Positions 25,094-34,849 of a DNA stretch of 64,000 nt are shown here, piece after piece. Where the stretch lies: NCBI GenBank assembly GCA_002478145.1, contig DLMI01000088.1, forward strand, positions 36,132 to 100,131, read 5' to 3'. The translations under genes were made by a program, and so were the position numbers. The stretch comes from Acidobacteria bacterium UBA7540 (GTDB lineage Bacteria; Acidobacteriota; Terriglobia; UBA7540). The first letter of the stretch is position 1, and the number at the start of each line of letters is the position of its first letter. The notes below the pieces were generated by a model that saw only the letters and a list, made by a program, of their open reading frames with translations, was not told the origin of the DNA and did no database searches.

Positions 25094-28000
25094 ATGATGG
25101 GGTTTGTCCGTCCACATTCCGAGGAGAACAGAGGGCATTGGGGATTGGCCCCGGGGGGCAAGAAGCCGCCATGGTTTGTTGCCCTCTTGCTCCTGGCGGT
25201 GGTTTTTTCAGGGGCTCGCGGGATGGTGCGGGCGCAAGGCGAGACCACCGGCGGCTTGGCCGGGCAGGTTACTGATTCAAGCAGCGCCCCAGTGGCCGGG
25301 GCGGCGGTGACCGTCGCCAGCTCAACCACCGGCCTCCACCGCACGGTCCAAACCGACGAAAGCGGACACTTCTCATTCCCCGAGCTTAAACCCGGTCCGT
25401 ACGTTGTGGAGGCGAGGGCGTGGGGCTTCGAAGACCAGACCATCGGCCCTGTATCTGTACCCCTTGGTCAGACGCAAACTGTGAATCTGGTGCTGAAGAT
25501 TGCCGCCAAGAAGACGGAGGTGGAGGTGCAATCGACGGCGCCACTCATTAACACCGAAAACGCGAACACCACGACGACGCTGGAAGCCGCGGCCATCGCC
25601 GATCTTCCCAACCCGGGTTCTGACATGACCTACGTCGCCCAGTTCTCGCCCGGCGCTTTGATCAACACGGCGGGCTCTTCCAATGATTTTGTGGGCGGGC
25701 AGAATGGTTACGGGAACGTGGAATTCAATGGACTGCCTGCCCTTTCGAACGCCTTTATCGTGGACGGCCTCGAGACCAACGATCCGATGACCAGCCTGAA
25801 CAGTGGTCTATCAACCAACCTTGTGCTGGGGCTGAACTCCATTCAGGAGGTCACCGTGAACACGACCTCCTACGCGGTTGACCAGGGCCGTTACGGAGCC
25901 TCCCAGATCAACTACGTCACCAAATCCGGCACCAACAAGTTTCACGGCAATCTCTATGAACTGTGGAACGGATCGAGGCTGAACGCAGCCAATTTCTTTA
26001 CTAACGCCAACCCCGGCGGGCACAAGCCGCGCTCCACGGTAAACCATTTCGGGGGTAGCCTGGGTGGCCCGGTGGTCCGCGACAAACTGTTCTTCTTTGG
26101 AGATTTCGAGCAGATGCGGATCGCCCTGCCGATTGTGGATACCATCACCGTGCCCTCAGCGAGTTTCCAGAGCTATGTTCTCGGGCAGTTGCCGCGCGGA
26201 GGCATGGACACGATCACCGGCACCTCCTATCCCGCAGCGCCGGCCGTCGTCCCTTTTTATCAGAAGATGTTTTCGCTTTATCGGAGCAGCGCAGGCTCGC
26301 CCCTGCCAGTGCTCGGGTGTCCTCTAGGGGCGGACGGCAGCACGGCAAGCGGCAGTCCTCCGAACGGGAATGGCTGCGCCAACCGGCAAGCCGTCTCGAT
26401 GTCCAGCGCCGACCACGAACAAGTCATCACCGCGCGCCTGGACCACGATCTCGATGCCCATAACATGGTCTGGTACAGGTTTCAATCCGATACAGGGCTT
26501 CAGGCGGCTTACACCGACCCCATTAATCCGTTGTTCAATGCTATCTCTCCCCAGCCGATGTACTCCTTTGCTTCGGGTTATACGCACATCTTCAACCAGA
26601 ACGTGGTGAACTATTTCAACCCGGCTTTCTCCTGGTACTCGAGTATCTTCCAGCCCACCGACCCCGCCAAGACCTTGGCGGCCTTCCCGATGGTGCTGCA
26701 AGGCGTTGGGTCGAACGCGCCGTTCACGCCCCTGGGAGGATTAGACTACAACTGGCCTCAGGGGCGGCGCGTCACACGCTACCAGCTCAATGACACGTTG
26801 ACCTGGCAGCGCGGCGCGCACCAGATCGAGTTCGGCGTCGGCTCACGCCGTATGCTGGCAAGCGATTTCGACTTCAGCAACTACGTCACCCCGCTGGCGA
26901 CCTACACCACGCTGCCTCAATACATCTACGGGGTCGCGTCCCTCGCCACCAAGTCGTACCCAGTCTCAGGTGAGCAGCCATTCAACCTGAGCAACTTGGA
27001 TCTGTTCGCGCAGGACACCTTCCGAGTGACGAAAAACCTCACCTGGACATTCGGTTTGCGCGCCGCGTGGAACTCCGACCCCATCAATCCGCACGCCATG
27101 ATTGCGCGTCTCGGCTCCTCGTTTGACGCTTCTTCTCACGACGTCAATCAGCCTTTGAACGCCGCCCTCAATACCGGGCTTAAAAAGTTCTTTCCTTCAA
27201 CGCCCTTGCTGGCTTGGCAGCCCCGCACTGCGGTTGCGTGGCAGTTCACCCCTAAGATGGTGCTGCGTACTGGCTTCGGCGTCTTCACTGACATTCTTCC
27301 GGGGAGCATTGCGGACCTGATTGGGTCGAATTCGCCCTACGTCAACATCTTCCAGGGTGGGCTGCTCGGGCAAGCAGGCGGACTCGCGCTCGCTCCCGGG
27401 GTGCCGGGGAGCGCCATTGATGCGACCGCGGCTGCCAACCAGGCATTTCTCGCCGGCTTTTCGCAGGGCCAACTTTCCTGTGCTTCCCCCAAGGCAAATC
27501 CCCAAGCATGCCTGCCTCCGGCCGCCCTGGTGGCCGTGCCGGACGGAACGCTGAGGATGCCCTATTCCATGCAGTGGAGCTTGGGAGTCGAGCGCCAGTT
27601 GGGCAATACAGGAAGTTTGCGCGCGCAATACGTGGGCACTCGAGGAGTTCAGTTGCCTTACCAGGTGCAGGTGAACGGCTACCAGACCGTCTGCCCAGGA
27701 TGCTTTGCGCCGTTTCCATACAACCAGCCCGAAGACCTGCGCTTTGCCAGCGTCACGCAGTTCACAACCGGCGCGAACAGCCACTACAACGGGCTGCAAC
27801 TGACGGCGAAGAAGCGGATGGGGCATGGTCTACAGATTGACACCAACTACACGTGGAGCCACTGTCTGGACACGGTATCCAACGGAGGTTTCCTGCCGTT
27901 CTCTTCTGGAGCCCTGATCTCGCCGTTGCCCGGTGAACTTCGGCGGCAATATGGCAATTGCGATTACGACATCCGACACAACTTCAACACGTCCTATGTC

Positions 28001-28636
28001 TACGCACTTCCCGTGCGGGTTCGGAGCAGCCGTTTTCTCGGCGCGCTGGCGAACGGCTGGCAGGTGTCAGGCACCGCTTTCTGGCACAGCGGCGTGCCGT
28101 TCAGCGTCCTAAGCGCCCCTTATTCAGCGAGCGGCGAGGGTATCATTCAAGGGGGCGGTCCGCAGTTTGCGAGCGTCCGGCCGGGCGTGCCTCTCTACCA
28201 CCACTCTCCGGTTCCCGGGGTTACCCAGCCCGGAACCCTCCAGTGGCTGAACCCCGATGCCTTTGTGTCGTCTGTTGATCCCAGCACCGGCGCCTGCAAC
28301 GGCGGAGACACTCCGGAGAATTGCCAGTTCGGCAACCTTGGACGCAACACGCTGCACGGACCGGGCTTCACCTGGAGCGATCTTTATTTAACCAAGAAGT
28401 TTTCCATTCATGAGCGGGTCGCGCTCCGCCTCGAAGGTCAATTCTTCAATTTCCTCAACCACCCGAACTTTGCTTTGCCAACGGCAGTGGCCGGAATTCC
28501 TGGACAGCCCGGCACACAGACCGGCTTCGGCGCCCTGGTGGCGACAACCTCTCCACCCACAGGGTTGCTGGGCGTGGGTTTGGGAGGCGATAACTCGCCT
28601 CGGATGGTCGCACTTCAGGTCCGATTGGAGTTCTGA
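25094..28636 (+). CDS. Oar-like TonB-dependent outer-membrane receptor
   Basis: 1180 residues, about the usual length of this group. A signal region (LLLAVVFSGARGMVRAQ) is followed by a carboxypeptidase regulatory-like domain at about residues 53-135 (GQVTDSSSAPVAGAAVTVAS, FSFPELKPGPYVVEARAWGF), a plug-like segment (NVEFNGLPALSNAFIVDGLE) and a long beta-barrel ending in VRLEF, a typical final strand. Such proteins import bulky nutrients such as glycans or peptides, or serve in surface structures. AAGGA precedes two ATGs; the first is used. It is divergent from a DtxR-type regulator and may be under its control. Confidence 0.88.
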   Translation: MMGFVRPHSEENRGHWGLAPGGKKPPWFVALLLLAVVFSGARGMVRAQGETTGGLAGQVTDSSSAPVAGAAVTVASSTTGLHRTVQTDESGHFSFPELKPGPYVVEARAWGFEDQTIGPVSVPLGQTQTVNLVLKIAAKKTEVEVQSTAPLINTENANTTTTLEAAAIADLPNPGSDMTYVAQFSPGALINTAGSSNDFVGGQNGYGNVEFNGLPALSNAFIVDGLETNDPMTSLNSGLSTNLVLGLNSIQEVTVNTTSYAVDQGRYGASQINYVTKSGTNKFHGNLYELWNGSRLNAANFFTNANPGGHKPRSTVNHFGGSLGGPVVRDKLFFFGDFEQMRIALPIVDTITVPSASFQSYVLGQLPRGGMDTITGTSYPAAPAVVPFYQKMFSLYRSSAGSPLPVLGCPLGADGSTASGSPPNGNGCANRQAVSMSSADHEQVITARLDHDLDAHNMVWYRFQSDTGLQAAYTDPINPLFNAISPQPMYSFASGYTHIFNQNVVNYFNPAFSWYSSIFQPTDPAKTLAAFPMVLQGVGSNAPFTPLGGLDYNWPQGRRVTRYQLNDTLTWQRGAHQIEFGVGSRRMLASDFDFSNYVTPLATYTTLPQYIYGVASLATKSYPVSGEQPFNLSNLDLFAQDTFRVTKNLTWTFGLRAAWNSDPINPHAMIARLGSSFDASSHDVNQPLNAALNTGLKKFFPSTPLLAWQPRTAVAWQFTPKMVLRTGFGVFTDILPGSIADLIGSNSPYVNIFQGGLLGQAGGLALAPGVPGSAIDATAAANQAFLAGFSQGQLSCASPKANPQACLPPAALVAVPDGTLRMPYSMQWSLGVERQLGNTGSLRAQYVGTRGVQLPYQVQVNGYQTVCPGCFAPFPYNQPEDLRFASVTQFTTGANSHYNGLQLTAKKRMGHGLQIDTNYTWSHCLDTVSNGGFLPFSSGALISPLPGELRRQYGNCDYDIRHNFNTSYVYALPVRVRSSRFLGALANGWQVSGTAFWHSGVPFSVLSAPYSASGEGIIQGGGPQFASVRPGVPLYHHSPVPGVTQPGTLQWLNPDAFVSSVDPSTGACNGGDTPENCQFGNLGRNTLHGPGFTWSDLYLTKKFSIHERVALRLEGQFFNFLNHPNFALPTAVAGIPGQPGTQTGFGALVATTSPPTGLLGVGLGGDNSPRMVALQVRLEF

Positions 28637-28658
28637 ACAGAGGGTGAAGGTACGGTTT

Positions 28659-30695
28659 CTACTTCGCCGCGGGCTTCAGGACAGCCGTGTTGCGTTCATC
28701 GCTGGCGATGATGCGATAGAATTTCTTGAGTTCCTCCGCCCTGCTTACGGGCAGACTGAGCTCTTTCACTTCGAACGTGCGGGTGTAGTGAATCACATTT
28801 CCGTGTACTTCCGTCTTGGAGTGATAACTCGCGAAGCTGTAATCCACGTCAACGGGCGGGGGCAAGTCGTCCACCTCGTAGCCGGGTGGCAGCGTAATGT
28901 CAAAGGCGTCCGTGTCCCGCGCCGGTCCATCGAACTCGACGGGGTATTTTCGCGGCTCTTTTGTTTCCAGCAGTCCTGAGGACTTGCTCCCGATCACCCG
29001 TGGGCGCACCAGGAGCAAACCGCCCGCATTCTTCGCGTAATTTACGGCCTCGAAGGAGTAGTTGAAACCGAAAGGCTCCCCGGTCTGCTGAAGGTTGATC
29101 AAGGTGGCCTTGGTAATACGAAAAATCGATATCGAATCGGCCAGCAGACTCTCGATAGGCTTGATCCTGTCGGTGTCCTTCGTTACCCTGGTCAACGTCC
29201 ACCGTTGTAACCAGGCCCGGTCACCGACACGCACCTCTTCGACGCTACCCTTCAATGTGCCCTGCGCGTCAAGAGTCAGCCTGGCGGTGCGCTGGATGCT
29301 GTTCATCCTGGATGGCTGCTGGGGCAGTTCCACCAGTTCGCCGCCGTCCGGGGTCACCAGCAAGCCGTAATTGGCCTGCAAATATCCTCCAATCTGGCCA
29401 AACGGCGTCAATTCGTTGGTTGGATCGAAGAACAGGAGTCTTCCCAGCCTGGGATGCTGCATCGTGGCGATCAGCGATGGGTCCGTCACGCCCTCCGGCA
29501 ACTTAATGGCAATAATGGCGTGGTTAAATGAGAGATGCGCCGGCGTGGCGGGCGTAACCGATCCGCGCTCCATATTGATCACCACGTAGTAAGAGTCCAC
29601 GCCAATTTCACGCAGCATCGAGCTCATCAGCGTGGCCTTGTCCTTGCAGTCCCCGTAGCGGTTAACGAACACATCCGCGGCCGGATGCGGCTGCCACCCA
29701 CCGATTCCCAATTTGATCGCCACGTAGCGGATGTCGTGCTGAACGAATTGCGCGAGTGCCCTCATCTTGTCGAGGGGCGTGGCCGCCGAAGCGGTCAGCG
29801 CGGTCACTTTCTGTTTAATCTCCGCGGAGGCGTCGCGCCTCCGGCTCGTCAGGTTCTGGTACCAATTCCCCATCTCTCGCCAGGTTGCGAATTCATCGGC
29901 GGCTGGGCCACCTGGCGGAAAGAAGGTCACGATCATCTGTCCCGCGACTCCCCTCAGCGGCGGCATGTCGTCTTCTCTCCGGATCGCCTTAACATCACTC
30001 ACGACCCACTGCCACTGACTGCTTCCGGCCTGGGTTGGCATTACTTCCGGATAGTTGACCCAGGAGGCTTTGTACTCCCAGCCGGGTGGGATCTGTAGGG
30101 AGTAATGGCTTTCCCGCACCGGGCTCTCCCCCTGGAAGTCCCATACGTCCTGCAAAGCCAGCGGCTGCTCCTGGACCTCGTACTCGTAGCCGACGATGTT
30201 CCCAGGATCTGGCGCGGGAATGCGGAGGAGTTTGTCCTTCACATCCGAGATCAATTCGCTCCCCTCGATCTTCGGCAAAGAGACTTCCGTCGCCTCCTTG
30301 TCCTTCACTTCGTAGTCTTTACCCTGCGCCGGGATGCACCAACCGTGCAGGCTCGTGATCTTCCTGCGTGGGTTGAAGGGAACTGCGACGATGCCGTAGT
30401 CGCGGCCGCTGGGCCGCAGAATCTTGTAAGCCTCTCGGACCAGGGTTTTGATTTTGTGGTCGGGAAGGACGGTGACTGCGGTCTCCGAGTACAGCAGTAC
30501 GGCGTCCGTCTTCTCATCATGGGCGGGCAGCGGCGCGTTGACCAGCGCGTGCATCCATTGGGGTGCATCACCGCCCCTTGCGGCCCCCAGTGCGCACGCC
30601 AAGGCGCCAATCGCGACCGAAAGAAGAACCAGGGGTGTTTGTCGATTACTTGCCTGCGGTCGCCGTACCCGGTTGCAAGACAATCTGTTCCTCAT
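28659..30695 (-). CDS. DUF3857/transglutaminase-like protein, catalytic residues present
   Basis: 678 residues with a probable signal segment (PLVLLSVAIGALACALGAA). A DUF3857 beta-domain (about residues 60-290) is followed by a transglutaminase core with the catalytic Cys in NRYGDCKDKATLMSSML, His in LSFNHAIIAIKL and Asp in LLFFDPTNELTPFG. A C-terminal DUF3858-like part follows. Likely a periplasmic protease or peptide-modifying enzyme; substrates of this family are unknown. It overlaps the end of the gene at 30646 by 50 bases, so the two are one transcription unit. Confidence 0.85.
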   Translation of the reverse strand: MRNRLSCNRVRRPQASNRQTPLVLLSVAIGALACALGAARGGDAPQWMHALVNAPLPAHDEKTDAVLLYSETAVTVLPDHKIKTLVREAYKILRPSGRDYGIVAVPFNPRRKITSLHGWCIPAQGKDYEVKDKEATEVSLPKIEGSELISDVKDKLLRIPAPDPGNIVGYEYEVQEQPLALQDVWDFQGESPVRESHYSLQIPPGWEYKASWVNYPEVMPTQAGSSQWQWVVSDVKAIRREDDMPPLRGVAGQMIVTFFPPGGPAADEFATWREMGNWYQNLTSRRRDASAEIKQKVTALTASAATPLDKMRALAQFVQHDIRYVAIKLGIGGWQPHPAADVFVNRYGDCKDKATLMSSMLREIGVDSYYVVINMERGSVTPATPAHLSFNHAIIAIKLPEGVTDPSLIATMQHPRLGRLLFFDPTNELTPFGQIGGYLQANYGLLVTPDGGELVELPQQPSRMNSIQRTARLTLDAQGTLKGSVEEVRVGDRAWLQRWTLTRVTKDTDRIKPIESLLADSISIFRITKATLINLQQTGEPFGFNYSFEAVNYAKNAGGLLLVRPRVIGSKSSGLLETKEPRKYPVEFDGPARDTDAFDITLPPGYEVDDLPPPVDVDYSFASYHSKTEVHGNVIHYTRTFEVKELSLPVSRAEELKKFYRIIASDERNTAVLKPAAK

Positions 30696-32643
30696 CTGCT
30701 GTTTTCACCACCTGGAAAAAGTTCCGAAGCGCGGTGTAGTACTTTGTCTCCAATAGAAGCATATCCACGTTTAACATCCGCGCCAAGTGCAGCCTGCCTT
30801 TGTCGTTCTCCACTTTCAAAGTGTACTCGACAATGTGGGCAGGTTGGCTTTGCCCTGGTGGCAGGCTGGTCACTCGCCAGCCCGGCGGGATCTCGATGGT
30901 CACGTCATCTACTTTCTGCGACGGAAACTCAAAATAGATCGGATGCACGCGAGTGGCGTGATCGAACAAGTGCTTCTCAGATGCACCAAAGAGCCCGACC
31001 GGAACAAGCGCTCGGTGTCCCGCCCCCGACGCCCAGCCGGGAACTTTCAGGTTAAACTCCGCCACCAAGGCCGATGCGGAACCGGTCCACTCTGGTTTAT
31101 TCACCAACTCGACCTCGCTGGCCGCCGGGATGAACTCCTTCACTTGGCCCTCGAGGAATTGCTTTCGCTCCACTTCATCCACGTTTCGCTCGTCAACCCG
31201 GCGCCGCATGGCTTCCAGCCCGGTGAAGGTGACCCTCAGCTTTCCTTCCAGATCCCCTGTGTCTGACAGCTTCAAGCTCGCACTGCGCTCGATCCGTGAC
31301 GCCGAACTCTCCGGAAGTGCTGTCGTGACCCAAGTTCCGCCGTCCTTATCCAACCGCAACCCCTGGACACCCGTCTCCGCCCAGGGCAACAACCCGAACG
31401 GTGTGAATGCCGCTCCTGGATCGGAATAGACATCCTTGCCGTTGAGCTTGACCAGGACTACATTGGCGTCCAACCTGCTGCGATCCAACCGCACGGGGCT
31501 GAAAAAGTAATTGCCGCGGTCCGAAGCCCATACGCCGTAGGCTTCGAATCCCGCAGCCCGGACAAGAGCGAGATAAAGCCAAGTAAGCTGAACACCACTA
31601 CCATAGCCGGATTTCCACACATCTTCGACGCTGCCGGCACCCTTCTCTTTCTCGCGCTTCTCTTCCTGCTCCGTCTTCCGCACTTCGTAAGAAGTGTTGC
31701 GCATCTGCTGCACGCGTGCATAGATCTTTCGAAGCTTCACTTCCGGCGAGTCATTCGGCGCAACAATTTCCGCGACGGCCCGCTCCATGGCCTTGCGCTT
31801 CCCGACAAAGCTTTCCAATTGGCTGTTCAGCTTTTTCCCTGTCTGGATCCAGAACTTGTCTACTTCCATTACGGGGATCTCTTCGCTGTAGATAAAGTCC
31901 ACGCGCGATTTCAGCTCGTTCTCCGGCGGCATAAAGTCTTCCGTCTGGAAGGCAGGAATATTGTTTGTCTCCAGCCGGACAATGTGGTCGGGTCCTGCTT
32001 TGGGCGCGGGTGTACCGGGTAGCAAGCCCTGCCAGGTCCAGCGGAGGTGAAACGGCGTATGCATAGAGTCGCTTTGGTAAGGTTTCAGCGAAAACTTGGC
32101 GCTTTTTGTGAATAGCTCATGGCTAAGGATCCAGTGCGAATCAAATAGGTAATTCTCTCTTAAGTCCTCGGTGTAGTAGTACTCGATGATGCTTCCCACC
32201 TGAACGTCAGGGAGCGTGAAGGTTTTCGCCAGATACTTCCATCCCTTCGCCTTGACGATGGTCTTTGTGAAAACCTTTCCGTCGAAATTGACGATCGTGC
32301 CGTCGGGCCTTATCGTCCGCGCCCTGATAGGTCCAGTGTTTCCACTTTCCTTGAAATACGGGATCTCTACGTCGGCATATTTGCGTCCCTCTTCCGTCAG
32401 GATCTTGATCCGGAAGTAATTGTCTTCGTGGGGCATTCGAAAGTTGTCGTCCCGGTCCACCTGGCGGAATAGTATGATCGCAGGCGCTCCTGGCGCCTGC
32501 GGCTCGCTCGTCATCTTCAGTTCTTCGGGCGAGATGGATTGGAATCCTACGCTGGCGCTAACCGTAACCGGGTGGTATGCAGCCACACCCAGAACAATCA
32601 ACATTGCCAATGAAGAGATTGAAAACAGGCGATCAAGAGACAT
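30646..32643 (-). CDS. DUF3857/transglutaminase-like protein with lost Cys and His
   Basis: 665 residues from the ATG at 32643, which has GAGG seven bases upstream and starts a signal peptide (LFSISSLAMLIVLGVAA); the longer frame upstream runs into repeats. The fold follows that of the next gene, but where the neighbour has YGDCKDKATL this one reads YGSGVQLTWL, and the His position is Ala (LDANVVLVKL). The Asp (YSDPGAAFTPFG) remains. A non-catalytic partner or binding protein is therefore likely. It overlaps the downstream intact gene. Confidence 0.84.
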   Translation of the reverse strand: MSLDRLFSISSLAMLIVLGVAAYHPVTVSASVGFQSISPEELKMTSEPQAPGAPAIILFRQVDRDDNFRMPHEDNYFRIKILTEEGRKYADVEIPYFKESGNTGPIRARTIRPDGTIVNFDGKVFTKTIVKAKGWKYLAKTFTLPDVQVGSIIEYYYTEDLRENYLFDSHWILSHELFTKSAKFSLKPYQSDSMHTPFHLRWTWQGLLPGTPAPKAGPDHIVRLETNNIPAFQTEDFMPPENELKSRVDFIYSEEIPVMEVDKFWIQTGKKLNSQLESFVGKRKAMERAVAEIVAPNDSPEVKLRKIYARVQQMRNTSYEVRKTEQEEKREKEKGAGSVEDVWKSGYGSGVQLTWLYLALVRAAGFEAYGVWASDRGNYFFSPVRLDRSRLDANVVLVKLNGKDVYSDPGAAFTPFGLLPWAETGVQGLRLDKDGGTWVTTALPESSASRIERSASLKLSDTGDLEGKLRVTFTGLEAMRRRVDERNVDEVERKQFLEGQVKEFIPAASEVELVNKPEWTGSASALVAEFNLKVPGWASGAGHRALVPVGLFGASEKHLFDHATRVHPIYFEFPSQKVDDVTIEIPPGWRVTSLPPGQSQPAHIVEYTLKVENDKGRLHLARMLNVDMLLLETKYYTALRNFFQVVKTADEEQIVLQPGTATAGK

Positions 32644-32857
32644 GGCAGGCCTCGCTTGATGAATTCCTGCGGAAGGCAAGGCCGCGGGCCTTCGGGGGAA
32701 GGGGCACGGCCCGCACGACAGACTACCCAAGGAAGCGGAACCGTATTTTGTTACTGACCGGTACCTCTCTTCCGTCCGTGACATTACAGGGAGGTGACCA
32801 AGTTGTCAAGAGACACTCGGTCGGACACAGGGTCGCGTCAAAGTCGCGGAAGAAGCG

Positions 32858-33030
32858 GCTCTGCCGCCTGCTGTGCGGAAAGCCTCTGGCTTTCCGGCGA
32901 AGACAGCCCCCTTCTTCCCCTCGGCTCGGCTGGAAGGCTAGCCTTCCAGCCGAGCCGAGGGGGTTAGTCAGGGCGGAAGCCCTCGGAAAGGCGAAGCCTT
33001 TCCGCAAAGCAGCCGGCAGACCCGCCTTGG
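32858..33030. repeat. Large nested palindrome including a perfect 46-bp core
   Basis: The 46 bases at 32917-32962 are a perfect palindrome (half-site begins CCCCTCGGCTCGGCTGG). They are enclosed by outer arms: CTGCCGCCTGCTGTGCGGAA near 32859-32880 is matched, reversed, by TTCCGCAAAGCAGCCGGCAG near 33000-33018. No gene lies inside. The bases from 32644 to 32857 and from 33031 to 33168 show nothing I can name. Confidence 0.7.
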
Positions 33031-33168
33031 GATGTTACCTTTCAAGGACTTTGACGCGACGCTGGGTCGGACAATCCCTACCTCCGGGCAGTCGCAGCAC
33101 GCCCGCTTGCGCTCCACTCGCACCCGATGGCGTGGAAGTTAGCCGGAGGAAAAAAGCGCAGCGGCTGG

Positions 33169-33669
33169 CTAATGGGGAGCACTGGGCGGCGGCGATGGTT
33201 TCAAAGTGTAGTTCCAGGCTGAACCCCCAACCCCCGCTCCGATGTGAACGATGGAAACCCAGCGCTCCAGCTTGTGGTGACCGCTGCGGTGAAAGAGATA
33301 AGAGACTCCAATCGAGGCTGCCACGCCTGCCACCTCGATACCAGCAAAAAGCGGCTTGTTATCCACGATGTTGTTTGTGAGAAGCCATTCGTTAACTCCG
33401 CGGTCGCGAAAGTGCCGCGTTGATATGTAGTCGAGAGCACGCCCGGCTCCCACCCCCGCGAAAAGCAAGATGTTGTCCTTATCCCAGAATGGATGGCTTC
33501 CCTTCACTGCCTGGGAAGAAACAGACGACTGCTGGGTGCTCCTTCCAGGCTTGGCGGCTGCGGCATCCTCTTGGGCTTTCGCGGTGGAGGCCAGTAAGAA
33601 AACGCCGAGCAGTGCGGCAAGAATTATCCGTTGCGCGAATTGCCTCCAGGAATGTAGGGGAGAAACCAT
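33169..33669 (-). CDS. Unrecognised small exported or membrane protein
   Basis: 166 residues from the ATG at 33669; ATGs further upstream are possible. A signal peptide (RIILAALLGVFLLASTAKAQ) precedes a polar linker and a region with WDKDNILLFAGVGAGRALDY, then two weakly hydrophobic helices (PLFAGIEVAGVAASIGVSYLF and VSIVHIGAGVGGSAWNY) and a Pro-rich tail. No family recognised. The His-rich FHRSGHHKLERW stretch between the helices is its only unusual motif. Confidence 0.6.
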   Translation of the reverse strand: MVSPLHSWRQFAQRIILAALLGVFLLASTAKAQEDAAAAKPGRSTQQSSVSSQAVKGSHPFWDKDNILLFAGVGAGRALDYISTRHFRDRGVNEWLLTNNIVDNKPLFAGIEVAGVAASIGVSYLFHRSGHHKLERWVSIVHIGAGVGGSAWNYTLKPSPPPSAPH

Positions 33670-33750
33670 TTTCGGATTTTCCCTTTCCAGTCTCATTGTT
33701 CGTTCTCTGCGGCCGCCGTGCACTCCGTGGCAAAACTCTTCGTCGGATAC

Positions 33751-34689
33751 CTACAAATACTTCAACAACTCATCCAGTGTCTTCTGCACACCTACGTAGG
33801 GGTCACCGGGCCCTTCATATTCAATCGAATATATCCCCTTGAACCCAGCCTCCTTGGAGATCTCGATGCACTTGGGAAAGTCGAACTTGGTCTCGTTCCC
33901 GGCGGAGTCAAAATCCAACCCCTTGGCGTGGCAAACCACATGCGCGTAGGGAAAGAGGAGTGCTAGCCCTCTCTCGCGAGTGTCCTCGTCCGGAAAGTTG
34001 CCGAAATCGGGGAGCGCCCCCACCACTTCCGTGCCTGCCCGTTTGAAAAGTCTCACCAACTCCTCCGGATGTTCCGAGCCCACACCGCCGTGGTTCTCAA
34101 TAATCACATGCACGCCCTTGGGTCTGCCATAGGCGGCCAGGCGCTTGTAGGACTCGAGGGTCGGCGACAGGTCTTCCGGGTTTATCTTGCCGGGATCGCA
34201 CCGAACGGACTTGGAGCCGACCGCAAGCGCGACATCGATCCATGTTTTTGCGCCATCCACCGCGGCATCGCGCACTTCCTTGTCCGGATCGGAAAGTCCG
34301 CCGCCCGTCCATAGCTCTTTAATGTCGACCGGCATGTTCACGACGTGCGAGTAGGCTCTCACCAAGCGGCTCTTGAGTTCCTGGAGGTAAGCCTTTTCGG
34401 TGGAAGCGAAGTGGGGGGCGCAAAACTCCAGGTTGTGAACCTTGTAGCGGTCCGCAATCATCTCCGGGAAGTCGAGCAAGGCAAGCATATTCCCCGCCAG
34501 GGCGAAATCCTTCTCGCGCGTGGCTTGAAAATAGTTATGCAGACTCCAGGTGGAAATGGAAACGCGATTCCGTTTGTCTGACCTGTCGACACTGGCAGGG
34601 TGGCGTTTCGTCTTTCCCCAGAGCTCGCTGCCCAGAGTCAACGCGCCGGCGCCTCCGGCAATACGGGTGAAAAAATCTCGACGAATCAT
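33751..34689 (-). CDS. Tat-exported sugar phosphate isomerase/epimerase family protein
   Basis: 312 residues from the ATG at 34689 with GAGGAGGA upstream. It begins MIRRDFFTRIAGGAGAL, a twin-arginine signal, so it should be folded in the cytoplasm and then exported. The body is a xylose isomerase-like TIM barrel: Glu in VIIENHGGVGSEHPE, Asp in GALPDFGNFPD, His in HVVCHAKGLDF and Glu in YSIEYEGPGDPYVGV are probable metal ligands. It lies next to galT, which fits sugar metabolism, but the substrate is unknown. Confidence 0.82.
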   Translation of the reverse strand: MIRRDFFTRIAGGAGALTLGSELWGKTKRHPASVDRSDKRNRVSISTWSLHNYFQATREKDFALAGNMLALLDFPEMIADRYKVHNLEFCAPHFASTEKAYLQELKSRLVRAYSHVVNMPVDIKELWTGGGLSDPDKEVRDAAVDGAKTWIDVALAVGSKSVRCDPGKINPEDLSPTLESYKRLAAYGRPKGVHVIIENHGGVGSEHPEELVRLFKRAGTEVVGALPDFGNFPDEDTRERGLALLFPYAHVVCHAKGLDFDSAGNETKFDFPKCIEISKEAGFKGIYSIEYEGPGDPYVGVQKTLDELLKYL

Positions 34690-34849
34690 TCTTCCTCCTC
34701 TCGGCCCATCGAAGGATAGAGACCGATTATTGATACTTGCAAAAAATGCTGACAAGCACTTAGCGTAGCGCCATGGGTCCCAGGGGCATCCTACAGTGCT
34801 GGCAAGACCCAGGGCCAGCAGCCGGGGCAGGTGGCCGCTACGCCAATTG

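Noticed and set aside
30646..30695. Frameshift joining the two DUF3857 proteins into one gene
   Set aside because: Each has its own signal segment and full domain set; this is a normal overlap of two genes.
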